A stretch of DNA of 64,000 nucleotides from Ciona intestinalis (Eukaryota > Chordata > Ascidiacea > Phlebobranchia > Cionidae), in NCBI RefSeq assembly GCF_000224145.3, contig NC_020179.2, positions 2,743,807 through 2,807,806 of the forward strand. The letters are read 5' to 3'. The translations under genes were made by a program, and so were the position numbers. Under the pieces are notes generated by a model, which was not told the origin of the DNA, made no database searches, and was given only the letters and a program-made list of their open reading frames with translations. Within the stretch, counting starts at the first letter, position 1, and every line of letters begins with the position of its first letter. Shown one piece after another: positions 1-11,800 of this stretch.

Positions 1-303
1 GTCCAAGGCTACGTAATGAGAAATTTAGGGGCGTGGGAAGAAACTGTCGCCAGCAATTCAATAAAAGAATCATAACCCAGACGGTCCGCGCCTTTACAAG
101 TTAATTAATCACCAGTCAGATATATCATATTAATTCGATTATCTAATACCTAGTAATTGTCTTAAACAAACCGCTGTTATTTTATATAATTCCGACAGCC
201 CCGCATGGTGGCGCTGCCAGTACACCCTTATTGCGTGACGTATCTTACCATTGCGTAAGGCCTAATATTTATTTTTAACGCCACAGTCGGGGCAGCGCTT
301 GAG

Positions 304-310
304 TATAAAA
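304..310 (+). promoter_or_regulatory. candidate TATA box
   Basis: TATAAAAGG lies in a G/C-flanked context about 390 bases before the first coding ATG of the cystine-knot gene. A start site around 330-340 would make a non-coding leader that could splice to the 3' splice site near 648. No initiator or transcript evidence is available, so this is a motif match only. Confidence 0.3.
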
Positions 311-631
311 GGCAGTGCCTAGATAGAAATTGGTCATTCGGCGTCTGGCTGCGACACCAGACGCGCAGATACGCAAAGGCAGCGCACGGAATAGTAGCAG
401 CCGTGTATTAATTATTTTCAATATCAAAAATATTTTACCTGTTACAGGTTTATTATACATTTTTTATGATTGTTAAAGCTGTCTATTAGTTGGTTTTAAA
501 AGGTGGCGATACGAAGGCGGTGTACAAACTGGCATGGCGATTTATAATTACTTTATAACAAATTAATAGATTTGTTACGGCTGTGCAAGTCGATTTCTAA
601 ATTCTTAAAAATTAAGAAATTTTGATTTCTA

Positions 632-650
632 ATATTTATTTTTTACAGAT
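632..650 (+). other. 3' splice site before the first ATG (leader intron or trans-splice acceptor)
   Basis: A T-rich tract ending TTTTTTACAG stands about 50 bases upstream of the start codon at 700. Either a non-coding first exon near 340-540 is joined here, or a spliced leader is added in trans. The sequence cannot decide between them. Confidence 0.4.
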
Positions 651-699
651 TAATTTATTTATTAACAATCGACTGTCGATCTCACTAATCGATTCAATA

Positions 700-3600
700 A
701 TGACGTCACAGACCCAAATGTCTGGGAACAAAAGAAACGCTACCAATACCCCGACATGTCACTGGCTCGGACTGCAACTAGCAATTTCTCTTCTCGTCTT
801 CGTATCAACAGCAAATGCATCTTATCTTGACCATATACCCGCTCACCATCAAACCAGTTATCATACACTGTTACGGAAGATGAGAGCGGCCGAAATCCAA
901 GCCTCCAATTCCCGCAGATCGCCTCCGAAATCCCAGGGCTGCGGCTCATCCGGCCAGGTATGCAGCGAAACGTGTGAGATGGTGCAGAAAATGTGCAGTA
1001 AATCGTGCAGTGGTAACGGTTGTTCCCTTAATGCAAAACTACAGGAGGCCGGAAGAATGAGTTGTGTTGCAAGCTGCTTCAACCACAATCAGGTGATTGT
1101 TTAACAATTTACAAAGCGATTATGAGCGGACCGTTTTCTGACACAGCGCTACCCGTAGCCGCTGTCACGACTTTTTGCGCGCATGCGACCTTGCATTAGG
1201 TGAACACACGAACTCAAACCACCATAACAAACTTGCGGTTTTTTCTTTCACAGAAAACAGTCTTCTAACACGTTTTTTTTCCTTGTAGAAGCTGTTTGGG
1301 ATCGGAAGCACAACAGAAACCACCATTACGTCATCAATTACATCACCAATTACGTCATCAAACGCCAGCCCCACCGGTAGGTCATATATTTATAAACAAT
1401 GCATTAACACTATAGTTTACATAGCTGCGACAAGATAATGCAGGTAGCTGCGTCGTAGTTAAAATACATAGTAGGATGGGGGCGAGATGGAACATTTTTT
1501 AATCTATTTTCTCGATCCATTTAGTAGTAAAGAAAGAAAATTAAAAGAATTAAAAAATATTTTCATTTATTCAACGCGTTTTAAAACAAAGCCGCACCCT
1601 TTCACTAAATCGTGTGAAACAATATGAAGCTATCAATCAATTTCAACTACTCTTCCGACCGTTTTCCACACCAGTATTTTGCCTCAAAAATCTTCAAAGA
1701 AAAGCTCGTAGACGAGCAATTAAAAGCCGACAGCCAGGTTTAATTGCCGCCATGACGTCAAAAACCTTGGATTGAAACCCGCATCGTCGTTATACTCACT
1801 TTAATAAGTTGTATTTCACTTAATACCCTCAATTGGTGCAACGAATACTAACGCGCATCGAAGAAAATGATAAAAGTTAAGAAAATATCTCAGAAATATT
1901 CCGAAAATTTAAAATTCGTATTATCCCATTTGTACAATTAATAAAATGTCGATAAATTCCGCTATCATACAATGATAGAGTCCATGATGCATTTTGGGAA
2001 CTAAAGACGACTAGTTCTAAACGTATCAATCTTATATGTCAAAACATAAAGAGTAAACAACATAACTTACATGGCCGTGTTCCACAGAAGCACGCACTGA
2101 TGTTGGGGCCAAGACTGTTGTACAAAAAGAATCCATTCGTGCGGACGATACGAACCTCACTCCAGCAGAAAAATGCGAAATACTTGGATTTCCAGAATCC
2201 CAAGATTGCTTGGTGGTGTACGATCAAAAACAACCGTTTAAAGTAAGATTTTTTTAATTTTTTTTAAACGAATCAAGTTTAAGCAGGTTAAAGCGACAAA
2301 ATTCGAAATTTTCAATTTCTTTCTGAAAAATGGTTAACTTTCGTAGCATACAAAACCTAAACCGTCTTAACATTAAATGTATTAACCTAGTCATCATTAC
2401 AATTTGGGTGAAATTGATCATTAACTCGAAAGGATTTAAAAATTCACTTTTATCCGCTCAAACGGGTATATATTGGCTCGTTTATTTCTCACGAAGGCAC
2501 AAGCAGACACTCATGTTTGCGAATAAATATTAATAACATTTAATTCATGGAAAAACACCCAAAGCAACGATTACGTGTCTGTTACTTTGCAGACTGAAGT
2601 ATTTATATCGCGGTATCCATTTCGGGGCTTCCCCGAACGCAAACGTGTTTCACTATTTATTAGAGTCATGACATTTTACTAATGTGTCGATTTCGTTCGT
2701 GCGTGAAACATAACGACGTTTTTTTATTACAGGTTATTGACGGTTTGGTGGAAAAACTTATGCAGGCCACGAAACGCACAGAAGTTACGAAACATACCGG
2801 TAAGGCCAGTTTATAATATTGTTCACAAAAAAAACGATGTATATTAGGGGGGGGGGGGGGAGACCTTAACACAGATATTATGCAAATATTATGATCGTGT
2901 TGTAAACAATTAACGGTCAATGGGAGTCGTGAGGATACAGTTTTAATTCTTTGAATGTTCTTTGTTTACTACTATAAAATGGGACAAAAAATAGAATGAA
3001 CAGTGTCCCATCTCCCTCATCCTACTATATGTTTGTAACAAATGTTCTGAAAATAAAAAAAAAAACTTTTAAGAAAAAATAAATACTAGGAAAATAGTTA
3101 ATAAAATTTTACATATTTTACGAGTTTATACGTGTATTATAAACATTTTACTTTTTTTTCACAGCCAACGAAGTTCAAACTTCCGAAACTGCTGAGTTTA
3201 CGTCTCCATCGGCACCATTGTTACGTAAAAAACGTCGTTTATCTTATAGATTTAGACGTAGACGATCACCACAATTGGTGTAAGTTAATTAAAAAAAAAT
3301 TTTTTCAGGAAAAATTTTAATATGTCCAAAATGGTGTTTCATTGTAGTACAGTAGGGTGGGGGAAGATGGGACACTTTTTGACTCTATTTTCTCATCCCA
3401 TTTAATAGTAAACAAGAAACATTCAAAGATTTATAAAACTATGTTCTCACAACTCTTATAGACCATTGTTAATTGTTTAAAACACGATCAGGATATTATG
3501 TGCTAAAGGTGTCCCATCTACCCCCACTCTACTATATGTTAATAATTGTAATATTCCAACACACGCAGACTTTTGTTGCCATTTCTGCCATTTTGTATTT

Positions 3601-4296
3601 TTTAAATATAAATATCGAGTGTAATATTGATTATGTCGGTTATATTAAAGTGTAACCCATCAGTTTAGACGGAAAAAATATTGAATTATTTGTTTACTGT
3701 ATATCGCTAATAGACCGAAATAAAAATCCAAAAAATATCTATCGTCATTTGCCCTATTCCAAATTGTACCTGTATAAAAAACTCATATTTTAATAATTTA
3801 ATAAGAAACCTCACATTTCAATATTTTTCTTTATTTTTCTTTAATTAACTTAATTCTTTTATTGTTTTTGCATATTTAACGTTGTTTATTTATCAACAGA
3901 ACACGAAGCAGAGCCACAACTCAACCGACCGCCCCTTCCCGGTTAGAAGTTTGCCCCACCACGTTAAAAATGGTCCAACCTGTAACTGCCGTGCACTGGA
4001 TATCTGGGGCTAACGTCTTCTTATACCATGGAAATAGAACCAATCTTTACAACCAAGTTTTCGAGGTCGGGGCATGCGAGCCAAATGCGCCGCATTTCAA
4101 CATCCGGATTCCCGGGCGACCAATCCCCGAATGTCGGGTCGTGCAGACAAAATATTTGGCCAACTTTATGTTGAACCGCAGCCAAGTAACATCGGAGGAT
4201 TATAGGAACATTCTTTGTCACCCTGTTGAGGGCATGCCTTACAGTATATGCCGAGATTGGGTATACCTGAACGCGCAATGCAAGTTATATATTTAA
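700..4296 (+). CDS. secreted proprotein with neurotrophin/Spaetzle-like cystine-knot candidate domain
   Basis: Six exons join in phase to 404 aa: 700-1092, 1289-1376, 2088-2242, 2733-2799, 3165-3279, 3900-4296. Residues ~23-42 are a hydrophobic signal segment (LGLQLAISLLVFVSTANA). A Cys-rich stretch follows in exon 1 (GCGSSGQVC, CEMVQKMC, CSKSC). Exon 2 adds a Thr/Ser-rich linker. Exon 5 carries a polybasic run (RKKRR, then RFRRRR) typical of furin-type cleavage. The last exon has six cysteines spaced C-x40-C-x18-C-x27-C-x10-C-x9-C, with N-glycosylation sites NRT and NRS. Its first half (VC..., a TAV-W-SG-V stretch, QVFEVGACEPN) resembles the NGF strand pattern VC...QYFFETKC. The second half lacks the terminal CxC of neurotrophins. 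Gene structure is well supported. Family assignment is inference; Trunk/PTTH-like or another cystine-knot ligand is possible. Confidence 0.7.
1469..1555. mobile_element. MITE A fragment, one end only
   Basis: It begins TAGTAGGATGGGGGC and continues through the CTCGATCCATTTAGTAGTAAA segment of the family, then stops. It lies in intron 2 of the cystine-knot gene. Confidence 0.7.
2840..3030. mobile_element. MITE A copy
   Basis: Both ends are recognisable, although the left TIR has become a run of 14 G. The core has GATCGTGTTGTAAACAATTAA and GGGAGTCGTGAGGATAC, and the right end is CATCCTACTATA. It lies in intron 4 of the cystine-knot gene. Confidence 0.85.
3348..3537. mobile_element. MITE A copy
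   Basis: Near-complete element with ends CAGTAGGGTGGGGGAAGATG and CCCCCACTCTACTATA. It lies in the last intron of the cystine-knot gene. Confidence 0.9.
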
Positions 4297-6570
4297 ACGT
4301 CATTCGACTCAATGGACGCTACTAACCAAAATTTACGACAACGTTACGTCATCTGATGACGTCACCGGCTAGAGCGCCCTCTGCCGACCGCACTTCTAAC
4401 CGCGAAAATTCTTCAGTTTTATTTATTGTTGTTTCCTGTTCTTTTACACTCCGCTTTCAACTCCAAATTCTGCGAAATCCGGAAATCCGTCGCTTACCCG
4501 ATTATTAGAAATTACGTAACTGTTCTCCGCAATTTGAGGTAAAAACACGAAAGGTTCGTTCCTCTTAATTAAAATGCGGGCGGCGATACGCCTTTGGTTT
4601 GTACTAGGCGACATTAGCGATTTTTCCCACAACACACCTTATGCTGACGGACCCAAACGCAAAGGGCAATATAAAAACTCTTGTAATCATTAAATCGAGG
4701 CGCCGTTTCAATAATTGAGTTCAACCAATTAAAATCTCGCGTTCTCATAACTTCGAACTACCATGAGAACGTCATAATCATCAGTGATTACGTCATAATC
4801 AGAGGGAACAGTTTTATGTCACTTAGTATGTTCGACACTCCTGTACTCAGGGGCGTGTTCGAATTAAAACGGAGCCGTAAACAGAGTAGTTATGTTAAGC
4901 CTTGCCTTTACTTGGGCGTTTTACCGGCCTTTATAGGTTACTACTACTGATTACGTAATTTCTTTTTTAGTTTTTTTTTTGCAATCTGAAAAACTCGACA
5001 TAAATCATTGCGCAATATATTGGAGATTTGAAATTCAAAAAGTGTTCGGTTTTTCTGAATTTCGAACATTTTGGAGCGAAAGCGTTTTTTTATCCTCGCT
5101 TATTTTGCACTATTCCTTTTTATATTTATTGCTCTTTCTATTTTCATATTGCTTTCATTCGTTTTTACGAGCATTGCTGAGCCAAAGGCTTCTCGATATG
5201 CTAAATATAGAAATTGTGATCAAATCGTGACTGACTTGTCCCTTATTTAGAAAAGGTGCCCGAATGCTAAAAAGACTGTTTTGTGGTATGTTTTCATGGA
5301 CCGAGGGTTAAAAATAAAGTCTTTATTTTGGTTTTAAGGTGTTGTCACATTATCAGTAATGTAACGTACAAATGTCATACAGCTGCAAACACAGTTATAC
5401 TAAACGACATTAGCTTAATTGTTTTCTTCTATTTTTATCCGTCACGCTTTGTCGGCGGGATGGAATTCACTATTATTACATCACGACCGGCGCTTTTCAT
5501 GCAAAAAGAGTTTTGCACAATGATGTTTAACGGCTGTTGCTTGCTTTAGGCAAGACTCTATCAGTTCTATTGCATTTTAGAAACGAAATCGAGCGGCACG
5601 CTTTAACTCGCTTGTACGCAGACAGCGTTTATTTGCTTGTATAAGTTACCGTTTTGTTTTAGCTTTGCGAAAGAGTTGTCTAACGGCTGTAGTTTATTTA
5701 GCGGTGTGTATCCACACAAAGAAGCGCTTTTAACTTATCAAGGTATCGTCTTTAAACAATTACTTAAGCGGTACAGCTTTTCCTAGAGTTTTAATAAATA
5801 TAACCGCATGTTTTAGAAACTACTGTTCTGCAATATTTATCGGCTTTTATTAAAAGGAAGGTTAAGTAAAAAATAGTAATGACGTATGCATGTTTGAACA
5901 ATCTTTTTAGGACGTTATGCAACGACGTTTATACACAAAGCAGTAAGTAGAATAGTGTTGGTAGAAAAGCAAAGGTAAATCATGTCTGTTTATTTACATT
6001 CAACGAGAGCCATTACAAAGTGCGCCTCTGTCAGCTCTCAGTTTGAACACTGGTTTGCTTTAAAAGATTGAATTTGAGTAACAGCAGCGTTTTTAAAGAG
6101 TGATTTTTAGCCGCGAAAATGTATTCCGCAGCTTTATGCACCTGAAGCAAAATAAACAAAGCATGATAATTATTATGTGGAAAATCCTATATACGCTGCG
6201 AAAAGCACAAACGGTTTGTTATTTTAGTTTAAAATAGACTGCTTAATAGGTGGTGTGTACTTTTTGTTGATAAATAGTTTATAATTTGTTGATAAATTCT
6301 TACGTGGCAAATGCATATGAGCTCTACCAAGAATACCAAAAATAAAACAATGTTAAATAGGAAAATGATTCTGCTAACATAGCACTTATGACGATAAATC
6401 TTAATTTTCTCAACAGTATATTCCCATAACCGCTTTAAAACCAGAGAAAATTATACATCGGCCGGGTTATTATTAGCGGACACAGCTGTTTATTGGATAT
6501 TTTTACAACCCCTACTCAGGTAAAATGAATTAGCATACCGGATTTATACGCGTCATGCAAATTAAATGTA
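4297..6570. other. intergenic, no supported gene
   Basis: This is spacer between the cystine-knot gene and the repeat block. The ORFs here (minus 4444-4635, plus 4979-5230, plus 5283-5549) have no recognisable protein pattern. Several TACGTCA/TGACGTCA motifs occur near 4345-4365 and 4770-4795. No AATAAA was seen shortly after the stop at 4296. Confidence 0.5.
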
Positions 6571-6571
6571 C

Positions 6572-6812
6572 ATGAATGAATGAATGTAATTTACTTTATC
6601 CTCGCGTGGCCGGAAAACGACATTCGTTATATAACACGGGTGTTAATTTATACACCTGGTGCCAGCTTACGAGTTACAAAGTATGTTACTTTGTGGGTGA
6701 TTATTTTTTCATTTTTTATGTATGATGTATGGCTGATAATTTGGACAGCCCATTAGTGACCACTGGGCGGGGTTGGAGGCAGGTGCGCTAACCAACTGTG
6801 CTACGGCGAGGG
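6572..6812 (-). mobile_element. SINE, reverse, internally deleted
   Basis: The reverse-strand tail (ATGAATGAATGAATGTAA, CCTCGCGTGGCCGGAAAACGA) passes into GTGACCACTGGG and then jumps to the tRNA-like head (GTGCGCTAACCAACTGTGCT). The middle section is missing. Confidence 0.85.
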
Positions 6813-6887
6813 GCATGATATATAATCATTAAAAGCTAAAGTAATTGTGATGTATTTCGTAAATCTGGCTCTGATCTAGCACTCATA

Positions 6888-7087
6888 CAGTTAGGTGGGG
6901 AAAATCTGACACCTTTTCATTATATTTTCTTGAGCCATTTCGTAGTTTCCATTTTCGTAAGAACATTTAAAGAACTCTAAAATCGTGTCCTTACGATCCC
7001 ATAGACCGTTGTTAATTGTTTAAAACATGATTAAGATTTTTAAATATTATGTCCTAAAGGTGTCCCATCTTACCGTACAGTACTATA
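6888..7087. mobile_element. MITE A copy
   Basis: Diverged full-length element. The left end is AGTTAGGTGGGGAAAATC, the core has CCATAGACCGTTGTTAATTG, and the right end is GTGTCCCATCTTACC...CAGTACTATA. Confidence 0.8.
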
Positions 7088-7152
7088 TTACTAGCTATTA
7101 ATTATAACCGAATGGAATACGCCAGCAAACAAAAATCTAGTCCGGCTATATA

Positions 7153-7347
7153 TATAGTAGGGTGGGGGAGACGGGACACCTTTAGCACATAATATCAAAT
7201 ATTTCGATCGTGTTTTAAACAATTAACAACGGTTTATGGGAGTCGTGAGAATACGGTTTTATAATTCGTTGAATGTTCTTTGTTTACTACCAAATGGAAC
7301 GTGACAATAAAATAAAAAGTCGCCCTATCTTCCTCCACCTTAATATT
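7153..7347. mobile_element. MITE A copy
   Basis: TATAGTAGGGTGGGGGAGAC at the left, CTTTAGCACATAATATC next, and CTATCTTCCTCCACCTTAATA at the right. It is close to the family consensus. Confidence 0.9.
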
Positions 7348-7639
7348 TGTTTTATCAAACATTTTACAAATAACTAGCATCATGAATAAAATACAAATGA
7401 TTCTAGAAGTTGTCGCATAAGATATATTCTTTGGCATACAATTAATTGGACTCGATTTTGTGTGCTGTGTATATTCTAGCACTTGGTGTAACATGTTATC
7501 ATGCAACGAAAATCGTCCAACAAAAATCGCTTTAGAACAGATAGTGGCGAATTGGTTTAAGAAATGTTTCAGAGTCTGTACATTGGCAAAAATGAATCAA
7601 AATTGTTTTTCCCCTATTCACCTAAATAAAGCCCTTTAA

Positions 7640-7856
7640 CAGGGTAACAGCAAAATCCAGCATATATGGGTCACTAATGGGTTGTCCAAATTATCAGCCA
7701 TACATAATAAAAGTAAAAAAAAAGTCCTACAAAAAATATTCACCCACAAAGTAACTAACATGGAAACTTGTAAGCTGGCACGAGGTGTTAAACCCGTGTG
7801 GTAACGACTGTCGTTTTCCGGCCACGCGAGGATAAAGTAAGTTACATGCATGCTTA
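7640..7856 (+). mobile_element. SINE, 5'-truncated
   Basis: It starts in the GGTCACTAATGGGTTGTCCA section. It continues through TCAGCCATACATAA, GTAAGCTGGCACGAGGTGTT and the CCACGCGAGGATAAAGTAAG tail. The tRNA-like head is absent. Confidence 0.85.
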
Positions 7857-8262
7857 AAACATAAAAATACCTCTTTTCTGTCATCTAGCGGTGAATATTT
7901 AAACTTCTAATGAAAATTCGCAAGCTGTCTGGTTACTCTTGTAAATGCAAGACTTTTCAAAAATTATAAACCTTTTTTTAGAACAAGAATGTCATTGGTT
8001 AATGTGAAAATGCTAGCTGCCCATACAAGGCTTGTCCTAAAATGACGGCAATTTTGGTCATTCCCAAAAAAATGATCTTGTGTATCACTGGTTTTGTTAG
8101 TGTTTTGCCCATGTGTTCATTTTTGTCCATGTTTTGTTTCTGCTTGTTCATGTTTTGTCAATGTTTGGTCTTGGTTTCTGTTTAGTCCATATGTTTCTTT
8201 TTGTTTTGGTGAGACATTTTTGTAAGACATCGGACCTTGGTCCCAGACGTGTGTTTATGTAT

Positions 8263-8775
8263 AAATGAATGTAACTTACTTTATCCTCGCGTGGCCGGAA
8301 AACGACAGTCGTTATAACACGGATGTTCATACACCTCGTGCCAGCTTACGAGTTACCAGGTATGTTGCTTTAATAGTTTAATTGTGAGTGATTATTCTTT
8401 GGGGAATTTTTCTTTTTTTTATGTGTGGCTGATAATTTGGACAACCAATTATACCCTTTTTGCATGGTAAAAAGTTAATGCGAATAACGATCCGCATTAA
8501 CTCGTCATATGATAACTCGCTAACCGCGTTATTTTGCATGGTCATTGGTTTATGCGCGTATCAACATTGAGTAAGCTTATTTTAGCGCAATATTATTAAA
8601 TCTAGTTTATAAAATAAGTTTTAATACTTTATGGTGTAACAATCACAACCAACCTCCTACAGCAGATGACGCGCTTATGACGTTATGCGTGTTAACTTTG
8701 TTTTTGCGAGTAAATATGCGAGTACTTACGCGCATAAAAGTGACCATGCAAAAAGGGTATAAGTGACCACTGTTT
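8263..8775 (-). mobile_element. SINE, reverse, split by a second MITE
   Basis: The SINE tail runs from ATGAATGTAACTTACTTTATC through GACAACCAATTATA (to 8453). It resumes at 8758 with TATAAGTGACCACTG. The 304 bases between are a separate inverted-repeat element. Confidence 0.85.
8454..8757. mobile_element. MITE B, inserted in a SINE
   Basis: Terminal inverted repeats are CCCTTTTTGCATGGT and ACCATGCAAAAAGGG, flanked on both sides by TATA (8450-8453 and 8758-8761). The interior is not coding. Because it interrupts a SINE, insertion and target duplication can be read directly. A diverged relative lies at 14803-15056. Confidence 0.85.
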
Positions 8776-8822
8776 TTTGTATGTATGTTTATTAATAACA
8801 ACAGGGTTTATATTTTATTTCA

Positions 8823-11800
8823 TTATCTTGGTACAAAATATTTATATTTTATGTTTCTCGGCGAAGTTTCGTATCCTGCCTTGGATGAGGCAAAGTTTTT
8901 TAATTTCATTTGGTTGATAATGTGATTGTGAACTGTCACGAATTTGTAGGCATCCCAATTCGTTTGTTCTTGCATATTCATCTGTAGTTTCTCCTCAGTA
9001 GGATAAGGTTGCACCTGGTGAAAATATGCTGTAAATAGGCAAATCCAGCCTAAATCTCAGCTTCCCCAAAATATATTGAATGTCCTTGAAATTATTTTTA
9101 ATAATATAGGGAGGGGGAAGATGGAACATCTTTTCATTATATTTTCTCGTACCATTCGGTAGTTAACAAAATACAAAGAATTATAAAACTGTATTCTCAC
9201 AACTTTCATAGACTGTTGTTAATTGTTCAAAACACAGGTATTATGTGCTAAAGTGGTCCCATCTCTCCCCACCCTACTATACAACTGTTCTTACCATTCT
9301 CACAAGTCGTTCTCTCAATTCCTCGTCAAAATGTTTGAGAAAAAATTCTTTGCTGATCAGTATGCACTCTGAGCCTTCTGACACCAGGGATACAGACGTT
9401 GCACCTTCTGAAGCATCAAAGAGTATTGGAAGCAAACCCTGTTTAAAATAAAATATAGTAGGGTGGGGGGAGATAAGACTCTTTGTCAGACTTTTTTAAA
9501 TTTTTTTTACAGACCTCTATTTAATGATACCCAAAAAAATATTGTTACAGAATTATTCGACAGTATTAACGTGACTTTATAAAAATGCGCGTCAAAGCTG
9601 ATTACTGTTTTTAAATATTAAGAAATATGTTAAATGGCAACAGTATTTTTAAATAGGTAAAAAAGTTCGAGCCTTGAACCTATTACCTATTGGTTACAGG
9701 CACGGGCGTTAACCACTATGCCACGGCGCTGGACTTAGGGTGAAAAAATGTTAGGGTGAAATAACGTTAGGGTGAAAGAGTGGAGTAATGTTAGGGTGAA
9801 ATAACAATTTATAATAAATGAGTACACAAGTACTTACAAATATGTCTCTTTCTCCTAGAGTTTGGATGTGCACGCAAACTTCTTTATTTTCTTGGGCAGC
9901 TTCAGATTCATATCCAGGTGTTGATAATGTTTCATTGAGGGTAGGCAGCATAGAACTTGCAGTAGAAACCTATTTAATTTGATTTTTATAAGTTTTTTGG
10001 TTTCTTTCCTGAATTTGCAATAGTGTTGGTCAAAAAATTTAAATATTACTTTAAAGTTTTCAAAAAATTTAAATGGAACTTGCAGTGGAAACCTGTTTAT
10101 TAATTTGATATGATAAGTTTTTCGTTGTCTTTTCTTGAAATTTTAATAATGTTTGTCAAAGAATTCAACTATTACTGACTATTTTGCCATCTTTTTTGGA
10201 ATAAATATTATAAGTTTTTGTGACTATGATGAAGTAATGTCCTATGAATGAAGTAATACGCAGTTCCAAATCAAATCTAGGCTTTGTTGAGGATCACTCA
10301 CACCAATATACAAAAAAAAACACAAGTATTGGTCTCAATTAAATTTTACATTATTTGTTGATGACAGAAGAGGAAAATGTAATATACCTGGTAACAACAC
10401 TAGAAATGTAATACCTTTTTATTCCCTTTATACATCCAAGCATTAGCCAAACTTTTCCTGCTTCTCCGCAAAATCTGGCTTCGAAAATTACTCTGCAGTG
10501 AATCTCTTCGTCCAAAATCATCTGTGAAACAATTTTTGGTAAAATTTTATCATTTCACATTACAAAAGTTGTTTGTTATAACAGCCACCCCTACAGAGGC
10601 TCAATAAATACTTTAGAACTCAAACCAATTAAAAGATTTATAAACCACGGTTAGCAGACACGACCAAATTAATTCCCACAGTTAAAAGTATAGGTTCAAG
10701 ACTTGTCGCTTCTAGCATTGTGGGCGTATGTGTCCTTGAGGAAGACACTTAACAGCAAGTGCTCCAGACCAGGTGGTCACCAATGGGTTGTCTAAGTTGT
10801 CAGCCATACATAAAAAATAATAAAAAACAACCACTCACAAAGTTCTATGTATAGTGTCTTTTGTTCAAAATAGTATTAAGAATATTACCCACAAAGTAAC
10901 ATACACATTAACCTGCAAACTAGCAGAGGTGTATGAAACAAAAAACCTATGTTATAACGACTATAGTTTCCTGGGCCGGCGAGGATAACCAAGTTACGCT
11001 TATTCATTCATGCTGCTAATTCCCTAACTCTCACTATTCCTTATCTGATCTTAGTTACTGTATTCGAAAAGATACATAAAAAATTGTTATGTTTAAGTTA
11101 TTACACTAATTACCTTCTGAGTGGTCAAATGAAGATCTTTGAACATATTGTTGAAATTTATCAACATCATCATCGTCATCTTCTTCTTCTTCCCTCCCAG
11201 TCATTAGAAGAGCAAAAGTATCTCGAGATATCGGATGCTCATTCTGCCACCTCATATGACGAAGTAAAATTTCATTTCTATGCTCATTTAGCGAACCTGG
11301 GAGAGCTGAAGTATTTGCATAGTTATTACAGATTTGCAACAAACAATTGGGAGTAATGGACCACCTTGGCCCTTATACGAGATTTTCCAGCATTTTAAGT
11401 TAAAATAAAGTTGTTCATTAAAAGCCTGCGGTAATGCATTGAATCTAAACAAAATTTTACTGTGTGTTGTTTACCCTTAATTTACTCTATTATTGAGAAA
11501 TATAAGTTACAATCTCACAGCAACTGTTTTCTATAATTTTATCAATACAGTTTTTTATGATAAAAACTTACAGGTGTTTGTCAATGTGTGCTTTGGTATG
11601 TAGTTAGGCTCGTACAGTGCAAGGTTAAGGTCAGTCCTGGAAAAAATTATTATTATTGTGTGTTATATATTTAAAAGCTTGAAAAAAAAACAGAATAAAT
11701 TAAGTCTGGTACTGGATTTATACCAGATTTGGCCCGTTAATTACCACCGGACAACACCCTTACATATATACCACCTTTTATTATCATTACCTTGTTCTCC

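Noticed and set aside
4444-4635. 63-aa minus-strand ORF with a possible donor
   Set aside because: No acceptor, partner exon or family pattern was found. It is probably chance.
11377-11443. Minus-strand open stretch FNALPQAFNEQLYFNLKCW
   Set aside because: It looked like a CNBD2-like exon but cannot be joined in phase. The exon starting at 11371 fits the phase, so this is intron.
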